From the NCBI GenBank assembly GCA_012513125.1, contig JAAZCS010000094.1:1-5487 (forward strand): a stretch of 5,487 bases of DNA, read 5' to 3'. Shown piece after piece: positions 1-5,487 of this stretch. The stretch comes from Treponema sp. GTDB taxonomy: Bacteria > Spirochaetota > Spirochaetia > Treponematales > Treponemataceae. Numbering within the stretch: the first letter of the stretch is position 1; each line of letters opens with the position of its first letter. The notes under the pieces are model-generated. The model saw only the letters and a list, made by a program, of their open reading frames with translations, was not told the origin of the DNA and did no database searches. The translations under genes and the position numbers were made by a program.

Positions 1-746
1 CTTCAGAAGAAGGTGAATTTGCAACTAAATATTTAGGACCTACATTTGAAAAGTCAAATCTTTCAGACATTAAAATCCTTGTATGGGATCATAACAGAAA
101 TATTTTAGCTGAACGTTTTTTTGAATCAATGAAATCTGAAAATGCTGATAAATATATAGCTGGAGCTGCATTTCACTGGTATTCAGGTGATCAATATTCC
201 AATTTAAAAAAGGTATCAGAAGCATATCCTCAAAAAGAATTTATTTTTTCGGAAGGTTGTGTTGAAGGCGGTTCCAGAAATGGGGCATGGTTCACAGGTG
301 AACGTTATGCCCACAATATAATTAATGATTTGAACAATGGTTGCACTGCATGGATAGATTGGAATATTTTACTTGATATGAAAGGCGGTCCAAACCATGT
401 AAACAATTTTTGTGACGCACCAATTCTAGCCGACGAAGACAGCGGAAAAATACATATTCAAAGCTCTTTTTATTATATTGGACATTTCAGCCGGTTCATC
501 AAAAAAGGAGCTGTTCACATCAAATCAACAATGTCTTCTTTTATGACACCCGCTACTGCTGACGGAAAAATGGGAAATACAATGGAAAACACAGCTTTTA
601 TCAATCCAGACGGAAAAATAATTCTTGTTGTTTCAAACAGAACTGAAGCAGACATGGTTTATATTTTAAACGAGGTGAAAAAAGATGAAAAAACTATTCT
701 TGTATGCCCACCAAGAAGTATACAAACATTAATAATTAAAAAATAG
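1..746 (+). CDS. Glycoside hydrolase family 30 beta-glycosidase, C-terminal part (5' end outside window)
   Basis: The frame is open from base 3, with no stop before the TAG at 744-746, so this is the last 247 residues of a longer protein. The ATG at 129 lies inside conserved sequence and is not the start. GH30 enzymes are retaining glycosidases (glucosylceramidase, beta-glucosidase or beta-1,6-glucanase types) with a TIM barrel and a beta-sandwich. Numbering from base 3, the visible family signatures are: LGPTFEKS near the left edge, 'KILVWDHNRN', 'GAAFHWYSG' (about 54-62), 'FIFSEGC' with probable nucleophile Glu84 (codon 252-254), and 'WIDWNILLD' plus 'GGPN' (about 117-131). The end of the protein (about 200-247, 'NPDGKIILVVSNRTEA') fits the C-terminal sandwich domain. 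The acid/base Glu and any signal peptide lie upstream, so substrate and location cannot be decided. There is no clear terminator after the stop. I am confident of the family and uncertain of the specificity. Confidence 0.9.
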   Translation, partial: SEEGEFATKYLGPTFEKSNLSDIKILVWDHNRNILAERFFESMKSENADKYIAGAAFHWYSGDQYSNLKKVSEAYPQKEFIFSEGCVEGGSRNGAWFTGERYAHNIINDLNNGCTAWIDWNILLDMKGGPNHVNNFCDAPILADEDSGKIHIQSSFYYIGHFSRFIKKGAVHIKSTMSSFMTPATADGKMGNTMENTAFINPDGKIILVVSNRTEADMVYILNEVKKDEKTILVCPPRSIQTLIIKK

Positions 747-773
747 ATTGTTAATTGTACTGAATATTTTACA

Positions 774-811
774 TTGCCTACTTTTCTTTTCTTTCATATA
801 ATTCGTATAAT
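774..811 (+). promoter_or_regulatory. Sigma70-type promoter for the tRNA-binding protein gene, with two -10 hexamers
   Basis: TTGCCT at 774-779 lies 17 bp before a perfect TATAAT at 797-802. A second TATAAT follows at 806-811. The ATG at 833 would then have a leader of roughly 15-25 nt, enough to hold the GGAG ribosome-binding site at 822-825. This suggests the gene has its own promoter and does not depend only on read-through from the glycosidase gene. In AT-rich DNA, -10 matches are common; the 17-bp spacing to a good -35 is what raises confidence. Confidence 0.55.
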
Positions 812-832
812 TATTTATTTTGGAGTATTTGA

Positions 833-1363
833 ATGGAAAATAATGAAGAACAGAACATTCCTTTAGCAGAACAATTTCGTAATCGTGTAATAATTAAAAC
901 TGCACGTATTGAAAAAGTTGAAAAACATCCCGGAGGATCACTTTTATATATTCTTACGTTGAATGACGGCAGTGAAGAGCCAAGACAGATTGTCAGTTCC
1001 ATAGTTCCTTTTTACAAAGAAGAAGAACTATTGGGAAAGACAATCGCAATAGTTTACAACTTAAAACCAGCAAATTTCCGTGGAGTTAGAAGCAACGGAA
1101 TGTTACTTGCAGCTTCAGACCCAAATGTTACTGACAAGGAAACATGTGAGCTACTTTTTGCACCTCAGTTTGAGCCAGGTACAATTTTGGAACCAGAAGG
1201 ATACAATCCACCAGAAGAACAATTATGTTATGTAAAGGCAGACAAATTCTTTTCAATGCCTCTATATACAAAAGATGGATTTGTTGAAATTGATGGAAAA
1301 AAGCTCTGCGCAGATGGAAAATATCTAACTGCACAGATTTACAAAAATGGAGAAGTTGGTTGA
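833..1363 (+). CDS. Free-standing tRNA-binding protein, EMAP II / MetRS-beta type
   Basis: This 176-residue cytoplasmic protein carries an OB-fold tRNA-binding domain at about residues 18-96. The signatures are 'VEKHPGGSLLYI' (29-40), 'PRQIVSSIV' (50-58) and 'NLKPANFRGVRSNGM' (76-90), the RNA-contacting block shared by EMAP II, yeast Arc1p, the MetRS C-terminus and CsaA. Such modules bind tRNA and increase aminoacylation efficiency in trans or as an appended domain. Residues about 97-176 form a C-terminal extension that looks like the one following the OB fold in EMAP II and human TyrRS ('VPG'-like turn at 114-116, then 'DGFVEIDGKKLC' and 'AQIYKNGEVG'). No synthetase catalytic motifs (HIGH, KMSKS) are present. 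The start is set by GGAG at 822-825, 7 nt before the ATG. The gene ends 4 nt from the stop of the convergent permease gene. The tRNA-binding role is confident; partner and cognate tRNA are unknown. Confidence 0.88.
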   Translation: MENNEEQNIPLAEQFRNRVIIKTARIEKVEKHPGGSLLYILTLNDGSEEPRQIVSSIVPFYKEEELLGKTIAIVYNLKPANFRGVRSNGMLLAASDPNVTDKETCELLFAPQFEPGTILEPEGYNPPEEQLCYVKADKFFSMPLYTKDGFVEIDGKKLCADGKYLTAQIYKNGEVG

Positions 1364-1376
1364 TTTTCTAAATCAA
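1360..1376. other. Short A/T hairpin spanning both convergent stop codons
   Basis: TTGATTT (1360-1366) and AAATCAA (1370-1376) are perfect reverse complements around a 3-nt TCT loop. The left arm contains the TGA stop of the tRNA-binding protein gene (1361-1363), and the loop and right arm contain the TAG stop of the permease gene (1370-1368 on the minus strand). No T-run follows on either strand, and the stem is weak. It is at best a poor bidirectional terminator or a transcript-end structure. Confidence 0.3.
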
Positions 1377-2399
1377 GTTCATTGCATGCTGCAATAAAAG
1401 ACAAACTGCAGTAATTCCGATCCAGCAGCATGCACCCATTAAAATTGGCTTTCCACCATTTTTAACAAGTTTAACAATATCAGTATTCAATCCAATTGCA
1501 GCCATCGCCATAACAATAAAAAATTTACTTAATGTTTTAATTGGATTGAAGAAGCTTGCTGAAACACCAAAATGCATTGCAACAGTTGTAATAACAGATG
1601 CCAATACAAAATAAATTATGAAAAATGGAAAAATCTGTTTTAACGGAATCTTTTTTCCTGATGTTTTCTTTTCTTTTCGTGTTCTAATGAAAGCCAAAAC
1701 TAAAGTGATTGGAATTATTGCAAGAGTTCTAGTCAATTTCACAGTTACAGCTTTATCTAATGTTTGCGACCCTAAATTCCACATGCTATCCCATGTAGAA
1801 GCTGCCGCGGTAACAGAAGATGTATCATTCACAGCTGTTCCTGCAAAAATTCCAAAAGCTTCTCCCGAGAGCGTATCAAATCCAATTAATTTACCAAAAA
1901 TCGGAAACAAAATTGCGGCCAATACATTAAAAAAGAAAATAACAGAAATAGCCTGAGCAACTTCTTCATCATCGGCGTCAATTACAGGAGCCGCTGCCGC
2001 AATTGCAGAACCACCACAAATTGAAGAACCAACCCCAATTAAAGTGGAGATTTTTGATGGAATTTTCATAACTTTTTGCATAACAAACGCGATTATCAAA
2101 GATGTAGCTATTGTGCAAACAATTATCGGGAGAGATTGTTTTCCTGTTTCAAAAATAACACCAAGATTCAACCCAAATCCTAAAAGAATTACAGCCCATT
2201 GCAAAACTTTTTTTTATGTAAATTTAATTCCATCATCAAATCCGTCTCTTTTCTTCCAAAATATTGCTACAACCATTCCAACAATAATTGCTGTAACAGC
2301 GCCCCCAACTATCGGAAAAAGTTTTCCAAAAAACCATGATGGAACAGAAATCAGCAAACAAACCAAGATTCCCTTCCAATTATTCTTAATAAAATTCAT
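1368..2399 (-). pseudogene. UPF0324 / YeiH-family membrane permease gene interrupted by one in-frame TAA
   Basis: Reading leftward from the ATG at 2399-2397, the gene has 344 codons including the final TAG, the normal length for UPF0324 (PF03601) proteins. These are inner-membrane proteins of about ten helices, often called putative sulfate exporters; the substrate is poorly established. Codon 62 (2216-2214) is TAA. The frame continues unchanged, with '[17 protein letters not shown]' directly after it, so both pieces belong to one gene. Family motifs are intact downstream: '[18 protein letters not shown]' (about 122-139 in restored numbering) and '[11 protein letters not shown]' (186-196). 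Families usually show Ser or another polar residue before KK here, so TCA to TAA is the simplest explanation. AAGG at 2411-2408, 8 nt before the ATG, supports the start. The 61-residue N-terminal piece cannot function alone. The 278-residue remainder could only start at a weak TTG (2204) or further in. This is a recent pseudogene, a phase variant, or a base-call error. Confidence 0.85.
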
Positions 2400-2407
2400 T
2401 AAATAAA

Positions 2408-2411
2408 CCTT
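2408..2411 (-). promoter_or_regulatory. Ribosome-binding site of the UPF0324 gene
   Basis: On the minus strand AAGG lies 8 nt before the ATG at 2399-2397. It shows that the intended start lies upstream of the internal stop, and that the 61-codon segment is the genuine 5' end of the gene rather than a separate small ORF. Confidence 0.5.
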
Positions 2412-2500
2412 AAAAAATATACATTGGATAATAGCATATTCATAATTATCACACTACAGGAAAACAAAGAAATTTCATTTACATAAAAGCTACAATCAAC

Positions 2501-2523
2501 AAAAGATAACTAATTTATCTTTT
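2501..2523. promoter_or_regulatory. Perfect 9-bp inverted repeat in the divergent intergenic region, candidate operator
   Basis: AAAAGATAA (2501-2509) and TTATCTTTT (2515-2523) are exact reverse complements with a 5-nt spacer (CTAAT). The site lies between the divergently transcribed UPF0324 gene and the membrane-protein/DtxR operon, ending 7 bp before the putative -35 at 2531. Neither flanking gene ends here, so a terminator role does not fit. Its size and symmetry suit binding by a dimeric repressor. Because the operon encodes a DtxR-type regulator, autoregulation is a reasonable guess, but the sequence is not a recognised DtxR or MntR box. Confidence 0.4.
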
Positions 2524-2530
2524 AAACGTC

Positions 2531-2560
2531 TTGAATTTTTGAAACATATAACCTTATAAT
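2531..2560 (+). promoter_or_regulatory. Sigma70-type promoter of the membrane protein / DtxR operon
   Basis: TTGAAT (2531-2536) and a perfect TATAAT (2555-2560) are separated by 18 bp. The ATG of the next gene is at 2567, only 6 nt after the -10, so the expected transcription start falls on or next to the start codon. No Shine-Dalgarno-like sequence precedes that ATG. This suggests a leaderless mRNA. Confidence 0.5.
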
Positions 2561-2566
2561 TAAATT

Positions 2567-3199
2567 ATGAAAACTAAAACAAAAAACTTTGTATCAATTA
2601 TTCTAAATTCACTGTTAGTAATATTCGTTTTAATAGGAATAATTTTCAGTTCAAAACAAGATGGACTTGGCATGTTCAAATTTTACACACAAGATTCAAA
2701 TTATCTTGCATTGATTGTTAGTATTATCTTTTTGATTTCTCAAATATTAAATAGAAAGACTGGAAAATTACCCAAATTTATAAATTTACTACGCTTTATT
2801 GCGACAAGTTGCTTATTTGTAACATTTACAGTCGTTATTTTTATATTAATTCCATCTTTTGGACTTGATTCAGCACCAAAAATGCTTTTTGCAGGAAGTA
2901 GTTTATACTTTCACACACTTTGTCCTCTTCTTTCAATTATTTCATTCATATTTTTTGAGAACCAACTTGATTATCCAACCAAAGCTATAATTGTCCCTTT
3001 AATTCCAACATTTATTTATGCATGTATTACATTGACACTTAATGTGACTAACGTTCTTTACGGTCCTTATCCATTTCTTCATGTTCATGAACAATCAGTT
3101 TTTATGTCTTTCTTATGGATTTTAATAATTTTTGCTATAGCAACTTTGCTAGCGTTTTCACTTTATTATTTACAAAAGAAATTCAACAAACAGAAATAA
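2567..3199 (+). CDS. Six-helix integral membrane protein, Pr6Pr / FAR-17a-like
   Basis: This 210-residue hydrophobic protein has a basic N-terminus (KTKTK) and a basic C-terminal tail (QKKFNKQK). Six likely transmembrane segments lie at about 8-28, 45-62, 75-96, 107-130, 140-160 and 178-202. The layout and signatures recall the Pr6Pr group of small six-helix proteins: 'FYTQDSNYLAL' (39-49) after helix 1, 'FHTLCPLLSIISFIFFE' (115-131) in helix 4, and 'YGPYPFLHVHE' (165-175) before helix 6. His116, His172 and His174 are candidate functional residues. No function is firmly known for bacterial members. The ATG sits 6 nt after a TATAAT and has no ribosome-binding site; a start at Met36 would remove helix 1, so 2567 is preferred. 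The DtxR-type gene follows after 12 nt, probably on the same transcript. Family assignment is from remembered motifs and is moderate. Confidence 0.75.
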   Translation: MKTKTKNFVSIILNSLLVIFVLIGIIFSSKQDGLGMFKFYTQDSNYLALIVSIIFLISQILNRKTGKLPKFINLLRFIATSCLFVTFTVVIFILIPSFGLDSAPKMLFAGSSLYFHTLCPLLSIISFIFFENQLDYPTKAIIVPLIPTFIYACITLTLNVTNVLYGPYPFLHVHEQSVFMSFLWILIIFAIATLLAFSLYYLQKKFNKQK

Positions 3200-3211
3200 C
3201 AGAACGCAAAC

Positions 3212-3589
3212 ATGAATATTTATGAATCTGCAGAGGACTACTTAGAGACTATGTTAATGCTTCGCGAAGAACACGGATTTATTCGTTCTCTTGATATCGC
3301 AAATCATTTGGGAGTTACAAAACCAAGTGTCAGTTATGCAGTAAAAACATTAAAAGAAAATGGTTATATAAATGTCGATGAAAACAAACTCATAACATTG
3401 ACAAAATCTGGATTAGAAATTGCAGAGCGAATATATGACAGACATAAGAAACTGACAAAATTCTTTACTCTTCTAGGTGTTGATGAAAAAATAGCAAGAG
3501 AGGATGCTTGCAAAATTGAACACGATATCAGCGAAGATTCATTCAATGCTATTTGCAAGATGTCAGAAAAAATGGCTACCGAAAAATAA
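3212..3589 (+). CDS. Short DtxR/MntR-family metal-dependent transcriptional regulator
   Basis: This 125-residue protein has an N-terminal winged helix (about 5-62), with the recognition helix in 'TKPSVSYAVKTLKENG' (36-51), followed by the helical metal-binding and dimerisation domain (about 65-118). These regulators bind DNA when loaded with Fe2+ or Mn2+ and repress metal uptake genes. By alignment from memory with B. subtilis MntR, the ligand positions are Asp9, Glu12, His78, Cys100, Glu103 and His104. Cys100 replaces MntR Glu99 and matches DtxR Cys102, while Asp9 is MntR-like (DtxR has Met10). The C-terminal SH3-like domain of long DtxR/IdeR proteins is absent, as in MntR. The start fits the family ('NIYESAEDYLE'), although no clear ribosome-binding site lies in the 12 nt after the previous stop, so translational coupling is likely. 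No metal transporter gene is in view, so its targets are unknown. A strong hairpin terminates the unit. Confidence 0.92.
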   Translation: MNIYESAEDYLETMLMLREEHGFIRSLDIANHLGVTKPSVSYAVKTLKENGYINVDENKLITLTKSGLEIAERIYDRHKKLTKFFTLLGVDEKIAREDACKIEHDISEDSFNAICKMSEKMATEK

Positions 3590-3598
3590 TTTAAAACT

Positions 3599-3646
3599 AA
3601 ATAACACTATTCTATGAATAATACAATGCATGAATAGTGTTATTTT
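3599..3646. terminator. Bidirectional intrinsic terminator between the DtxR and PepF genes
   Basis: A perfect 14-bp stem pairs 3599-3612 (AAATAACACTATTC) with 3632-3645 (GAATAGTGTTATTT) around a 19-nt loop; ATG and CAT inside the loop can add three more pairs across a bulge. T-rich tracts follow on the plus strand (TTATTTT) and on the minus strand (TTATTTAGTTTT). It starts 10 nt after the regulator's stop and ends 18 nt from the peptidase's stop, so it can terminate both convergent transcripts. The stem is AT-rich but long. Confidence 0.8.
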
Positions 3647-3663
3647 AATAAATGAGTGCCAAT

Positions 3664-5487
3664 TTAGGCGTTCTCTTTTAATATCCTTAATTCATCACAA
3701 TACATTTTTATTCCACTTAACCAAAATTCTTTCTTCGTTATATCAAATCCAGCTTTTTTGCACAAATCTTCGCAACTCATAGACCCTGTTTCTGAAAGCA
3801 AATCAGCATATGTTTTTGCAAATGAAGGTCCTTCCTTTTTTGCTTTTTCATAAAGTGCAGCCGCAAACAGTTGTCCAAAAGCGTATGGAAAGTTATAGAA
3901 ATCTAAATCAGTACTATAATAATGAGATTTTACAGCCCACATATATTCATGCCTTTCCAGAAATTTTCCATCACTCGATTCTTCATCATTCAAGCCATTA
4001 CCATAGCTTTTTTCCTGTGCTTCACGCATTAGTCTACAAAAATCTTCAGAACACAACTCTCCTTTTTGTCTTTGTTCAAAAACACTTTGTTCAAAATAGA
4101 ATCTACATAAAATATCAACTAGGACCTGACATGTATCTTGCAAATCCAATTCAATCAGATTTATTTTATCAGAACCCACTGAAGATTTTATTGCATCTTG
4201 TTTTACAATTGTTTCCGCAAAAGTACTAGCCGTTTCTGCTAAAGTCATCGGATAATTATAAAAAATGCTTTCTTTGTCTTTCATACAGCTAAAATGATAA
4301 GCATGCCCCAATTCATGAGCTAGTGTCACTATATCACTAAAAGCACCTGTAAAATTTGAAAGAATTCTACTCTGATGTCCTTTTGCAAAATCCTGATCAT
4401 AAGCACCACCAACTTTTCCTGCATGAACTTTTGCGTCAATCCAGTTTTTTTCAAAAGCTTGTTTTGCAAAATCACCCATATCTTTGCTAAATGAATAATA
4501 CTCTTTTAAGATATATTCTTTTGCTTCTTCAAAAGTATAATCTTTTGACAAAAGTGAGTTTTTATCATAAGAACAATCATTACATAAAGGTGCAAATAAA
4601 TCATAAAAGGCTATTCCCTTGTGATTTTCTATTCCAGAAGTTTTACTCTCAGTTGAATTATATTTTCTCAAAATCATCGCTTTTGTTTGAAGATAATCCC
4701 GCCAAATCGGAAGACTTTCTTCTATTGCACAAATTAAGGCATTCAACGTTTCTTTATTCAACTTACTTGAGAAAATTGCTCTATCTATAGCTTCATTCCA
4801 ATTTCGTCGTTTGTTTAATGTAACAGTCTCCCCTTTTAAATTATTCAGCGAAGCAGCAAAAGCGATTTCATTTTGTTGTAAAAGATTTACTTCTTTTTTC
4901 CAAGATGATTTTCTTAATTTTGCATCTGCTGAATAGGCATCATTCCTCAATTCATTAAATGTCTTTCCATTTTCGTCATGCATATTGCTAATCAACTGCT
5001 CATGAAGACGACTCCAGGCATTTCCACCTGTTCTTTGCAAATCAGACGCCAAATTTTCTTCTGCCGCCGACATCTGATGTTCTGTATCTTCTATAACTCT
5101 ACCTAATATATATTCATAATCACAATATTTCGGAAAGATTTTGTAAAAGTTTTTCAAAGATTCTTTGTTTTTAGAAAGAATTGAGTTAAATCGAATTGAA
5201 ATCTGCCCAGAACGCAATCCCATCTCATCAATAGTTGACATATTATTTAAATAATCTGTATTTGTTGTATCAGTTGAATAAATAATGTACGCATATGCAC
5301 CTAAAGTGGTTTCTAAATCATTAAATTTTATAAAAAGTGTCAAATATTTATCTAACCAAGACGGAAAATCAATATCTTTTTTATTTGTTTGTTCTTCTGC
5401 AATTTTTAAATGTTGCTCCAATTCTTCCATATATGAAGAATAATCTTTCAATGCTTTTTTATATTCATCAGAATCAATTCCCTTATA
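3664..5487 (-). CDS. pepF: Oligoendopeptidase F-type zinc peptidase, M3 family (5' end outside window)
   Basis: This is a cytoplasmic zinc metallopeptidase that cleaves short peptides, typically those of about 7-17 residues; it probably recycles peptides after uptake or intracellular proteolysis. The frame runs from the stop at 3664-3666 to the last base, giving 607 residues. The 12 residues before the TTG at 5451 ('YKGIDSDEYKKA') read like the usual PepF N-terminus, so TTG is not the start and only a few residues are missing. In visible numbering, the zinc motif is HELGH at 391-395 (4317-4303), with Glu392 catalytic and Glu418 in 'TLAETAS' the third ligand. The C-terminal part has 'SHYYSTDLDFYNFPYAFGQ', containing the substrate-stabilising His/Tyr region, and 'EFWLSGI' near the end. 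Length matches the family at about 600 residues. There is no signal peptide in view. All key residues are present. The gene ends against the shared terminator at 3599-3646. Confidence 0.95.
   Translation of the reverse strand, partial: YKGIDSDEYKKALKDYSSYMEELEQHLKIAEEQTNKKDIDFPSWLDKYLTLFIKFNDLETTLGAYAYIIYSTDTTNTDYLNNMSTIDEMGLRSGQISIRFNSILSKNKESLKNFYKIFPKYCDYEYILGRVIEDTEHQMSAAEENLASDLQRTGGNAWSRLHEQLISNMHDENGKTFNELRNDAYSADAKLRKSSWKKEVNLLQQNEIAFAASLNNLKGETVTLNKRRNWNEAIDRAIFSSKLNKETLNALICAIEESLPIWRDYLQTKAMILRKYNSTESKTSGIENHKGIAFYDLFAPLCNDCSYDKNSLLSKDYTFEEAKEYILKEYYSFSKDMGDFAKQAFEKNWIDAKVHAGKVGGAYDQDFAKGHQSRILSNFTGAFSDIVTLAHELGHAYHFSCMKDKESIFYNYPMTLAETASTFAETIVKQDAIKSSVGSDKINLIELDLQDTCQVLVDILCRFYFEQSVFEQRQKGELCSEDFCRLMREAQEKSYGNGLNDEESSDGKFLERHEYMWAVKSHYYSTDLDFYNFPYAFGQLFAAALYEKAKKEGPSFAKTYADLLSETGSMSCEDLCKKAGFDITKKEFWLSGIKMYCDELRILKENA

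Noticed and set aside
1618..1956. 112-codon plus-strand open frame inside the permease locus
   Set aside because: It is antisense to the conserved [19 protein letters not shown] region and has no start signals; a shadow frame.
2208..2215. A8 run next to the internal stop as a programmed slippage site
   Set aside because: The stop codon includes the first two A residues and both halves are already in the same frame, so slippage would break rather than restore the reading frame.
2044..2406. 120-codon open frame on the plus strand opposite the permease gene
   Set aside because: It lies antisense to conserved UPF0324 codons, has no ribosome-binding site, and resembles no family I know. It is a by-product of the opposite strand.
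2427..2460. Minus-strand promoter for the permease gene (GATAAT- and TATTAT-like boxes)
   Set aside because: No -35 at an acceptable distance goes with either box, so I could not place a promoter with confidence, although one must lie in 2412-2520.
2501..2523. Reading the 2501-2523 palindrome as an intrinsic terminator
   Set aside because: No gene ends toward it on either strand; both neighbours start outward from this region.
3810..4229. 139-codon plus-strand open frame within the peptidase gene
   Set aside because: It is antisense to the conserved C-terminal region of PepF, with low-complexity composition and no domain.
4491..4790. 99-codon plus-strand open frame within the peptidase gene
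   Set aside because: It is antisense to PepF with no ribosome-binding site and a composition typical of reversed AT-rich coding sequence.
1..5487. CRISPR array, insertion sequence, tRNA or rRNA gene, riboswitch
   Set aside because: No spaced direct repeats, transposase motifs, terminal inverted repeats, cloverleaf sequences or conserved aptamer cores were seen; intergenic gaps are all under 170 nt.

Overview
The window is AT-rich DNA with six protein-coding loci packed closely on both strands. The gene content (a GH30 glycosidase, a free-standing tRNA-binding protein, a UPF0324 permease, a short DtxR-type metalloregulator and a PepF-type peptidase) and the base composition suggest a low-GC, fibre- or host-associated anaerobe. 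A Treponema-like spirochaete of a gut or rumen community is my best guess. That taxonomic call is inference, not proof.

Layout, left to right. (1) Positions 1-746, + strand: the C-terminal half of a GH30 beta-glycosidase, cut by the left edge. (2) 833-1363, +: a free-standing EMAP II / MetRS-beta-like tRNA-binding protein with its own well-formed promoter. (3) 1368-2399, -: a UPF0324 (YeiH-type) membrane permease gene, convergent with (2) and only 4 nt away. It is interrupted at codon 62 by one in-frame TAA but is otherwise undamaged. (4) 2400-2566: a divergent intergenic region with a perfect 9-bp palindrome and a promoter whose predicted transcript starts at the ATG of the next gene. (5) 2567-3199, +: a six-helix Pr6Pr-like membrane protein, followed after 12 nt by (6) 3212-3589, +: a short DtxR/MntR-family repressor. 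These two probably form an operon. (7) 3599-3646: a strong hairpin that probably terminates transcription from both sides. (8) 3664-5487, -: an M3-family oligoendopeptidase F that runs off the right edge. Its frame stays open to the last base, so the TTG at 5451 is not its true start.

The genes do not form one pathway. The closest functional link is the two-gene operon of membrane protein and metalloregulator. Polymer use is represented by the GH30 enzyme and the peptidase. I found no mobile element, CRISPR array, tRNA or rRNA. The points most worth a second look are the single-codon interruption of the permease, the probable leaderless start at 2567 with a palindrome upstream, and the eukaryote-like C-terminal extension on the tRNA-binding protein. 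I see no convincing new multi-gene system.
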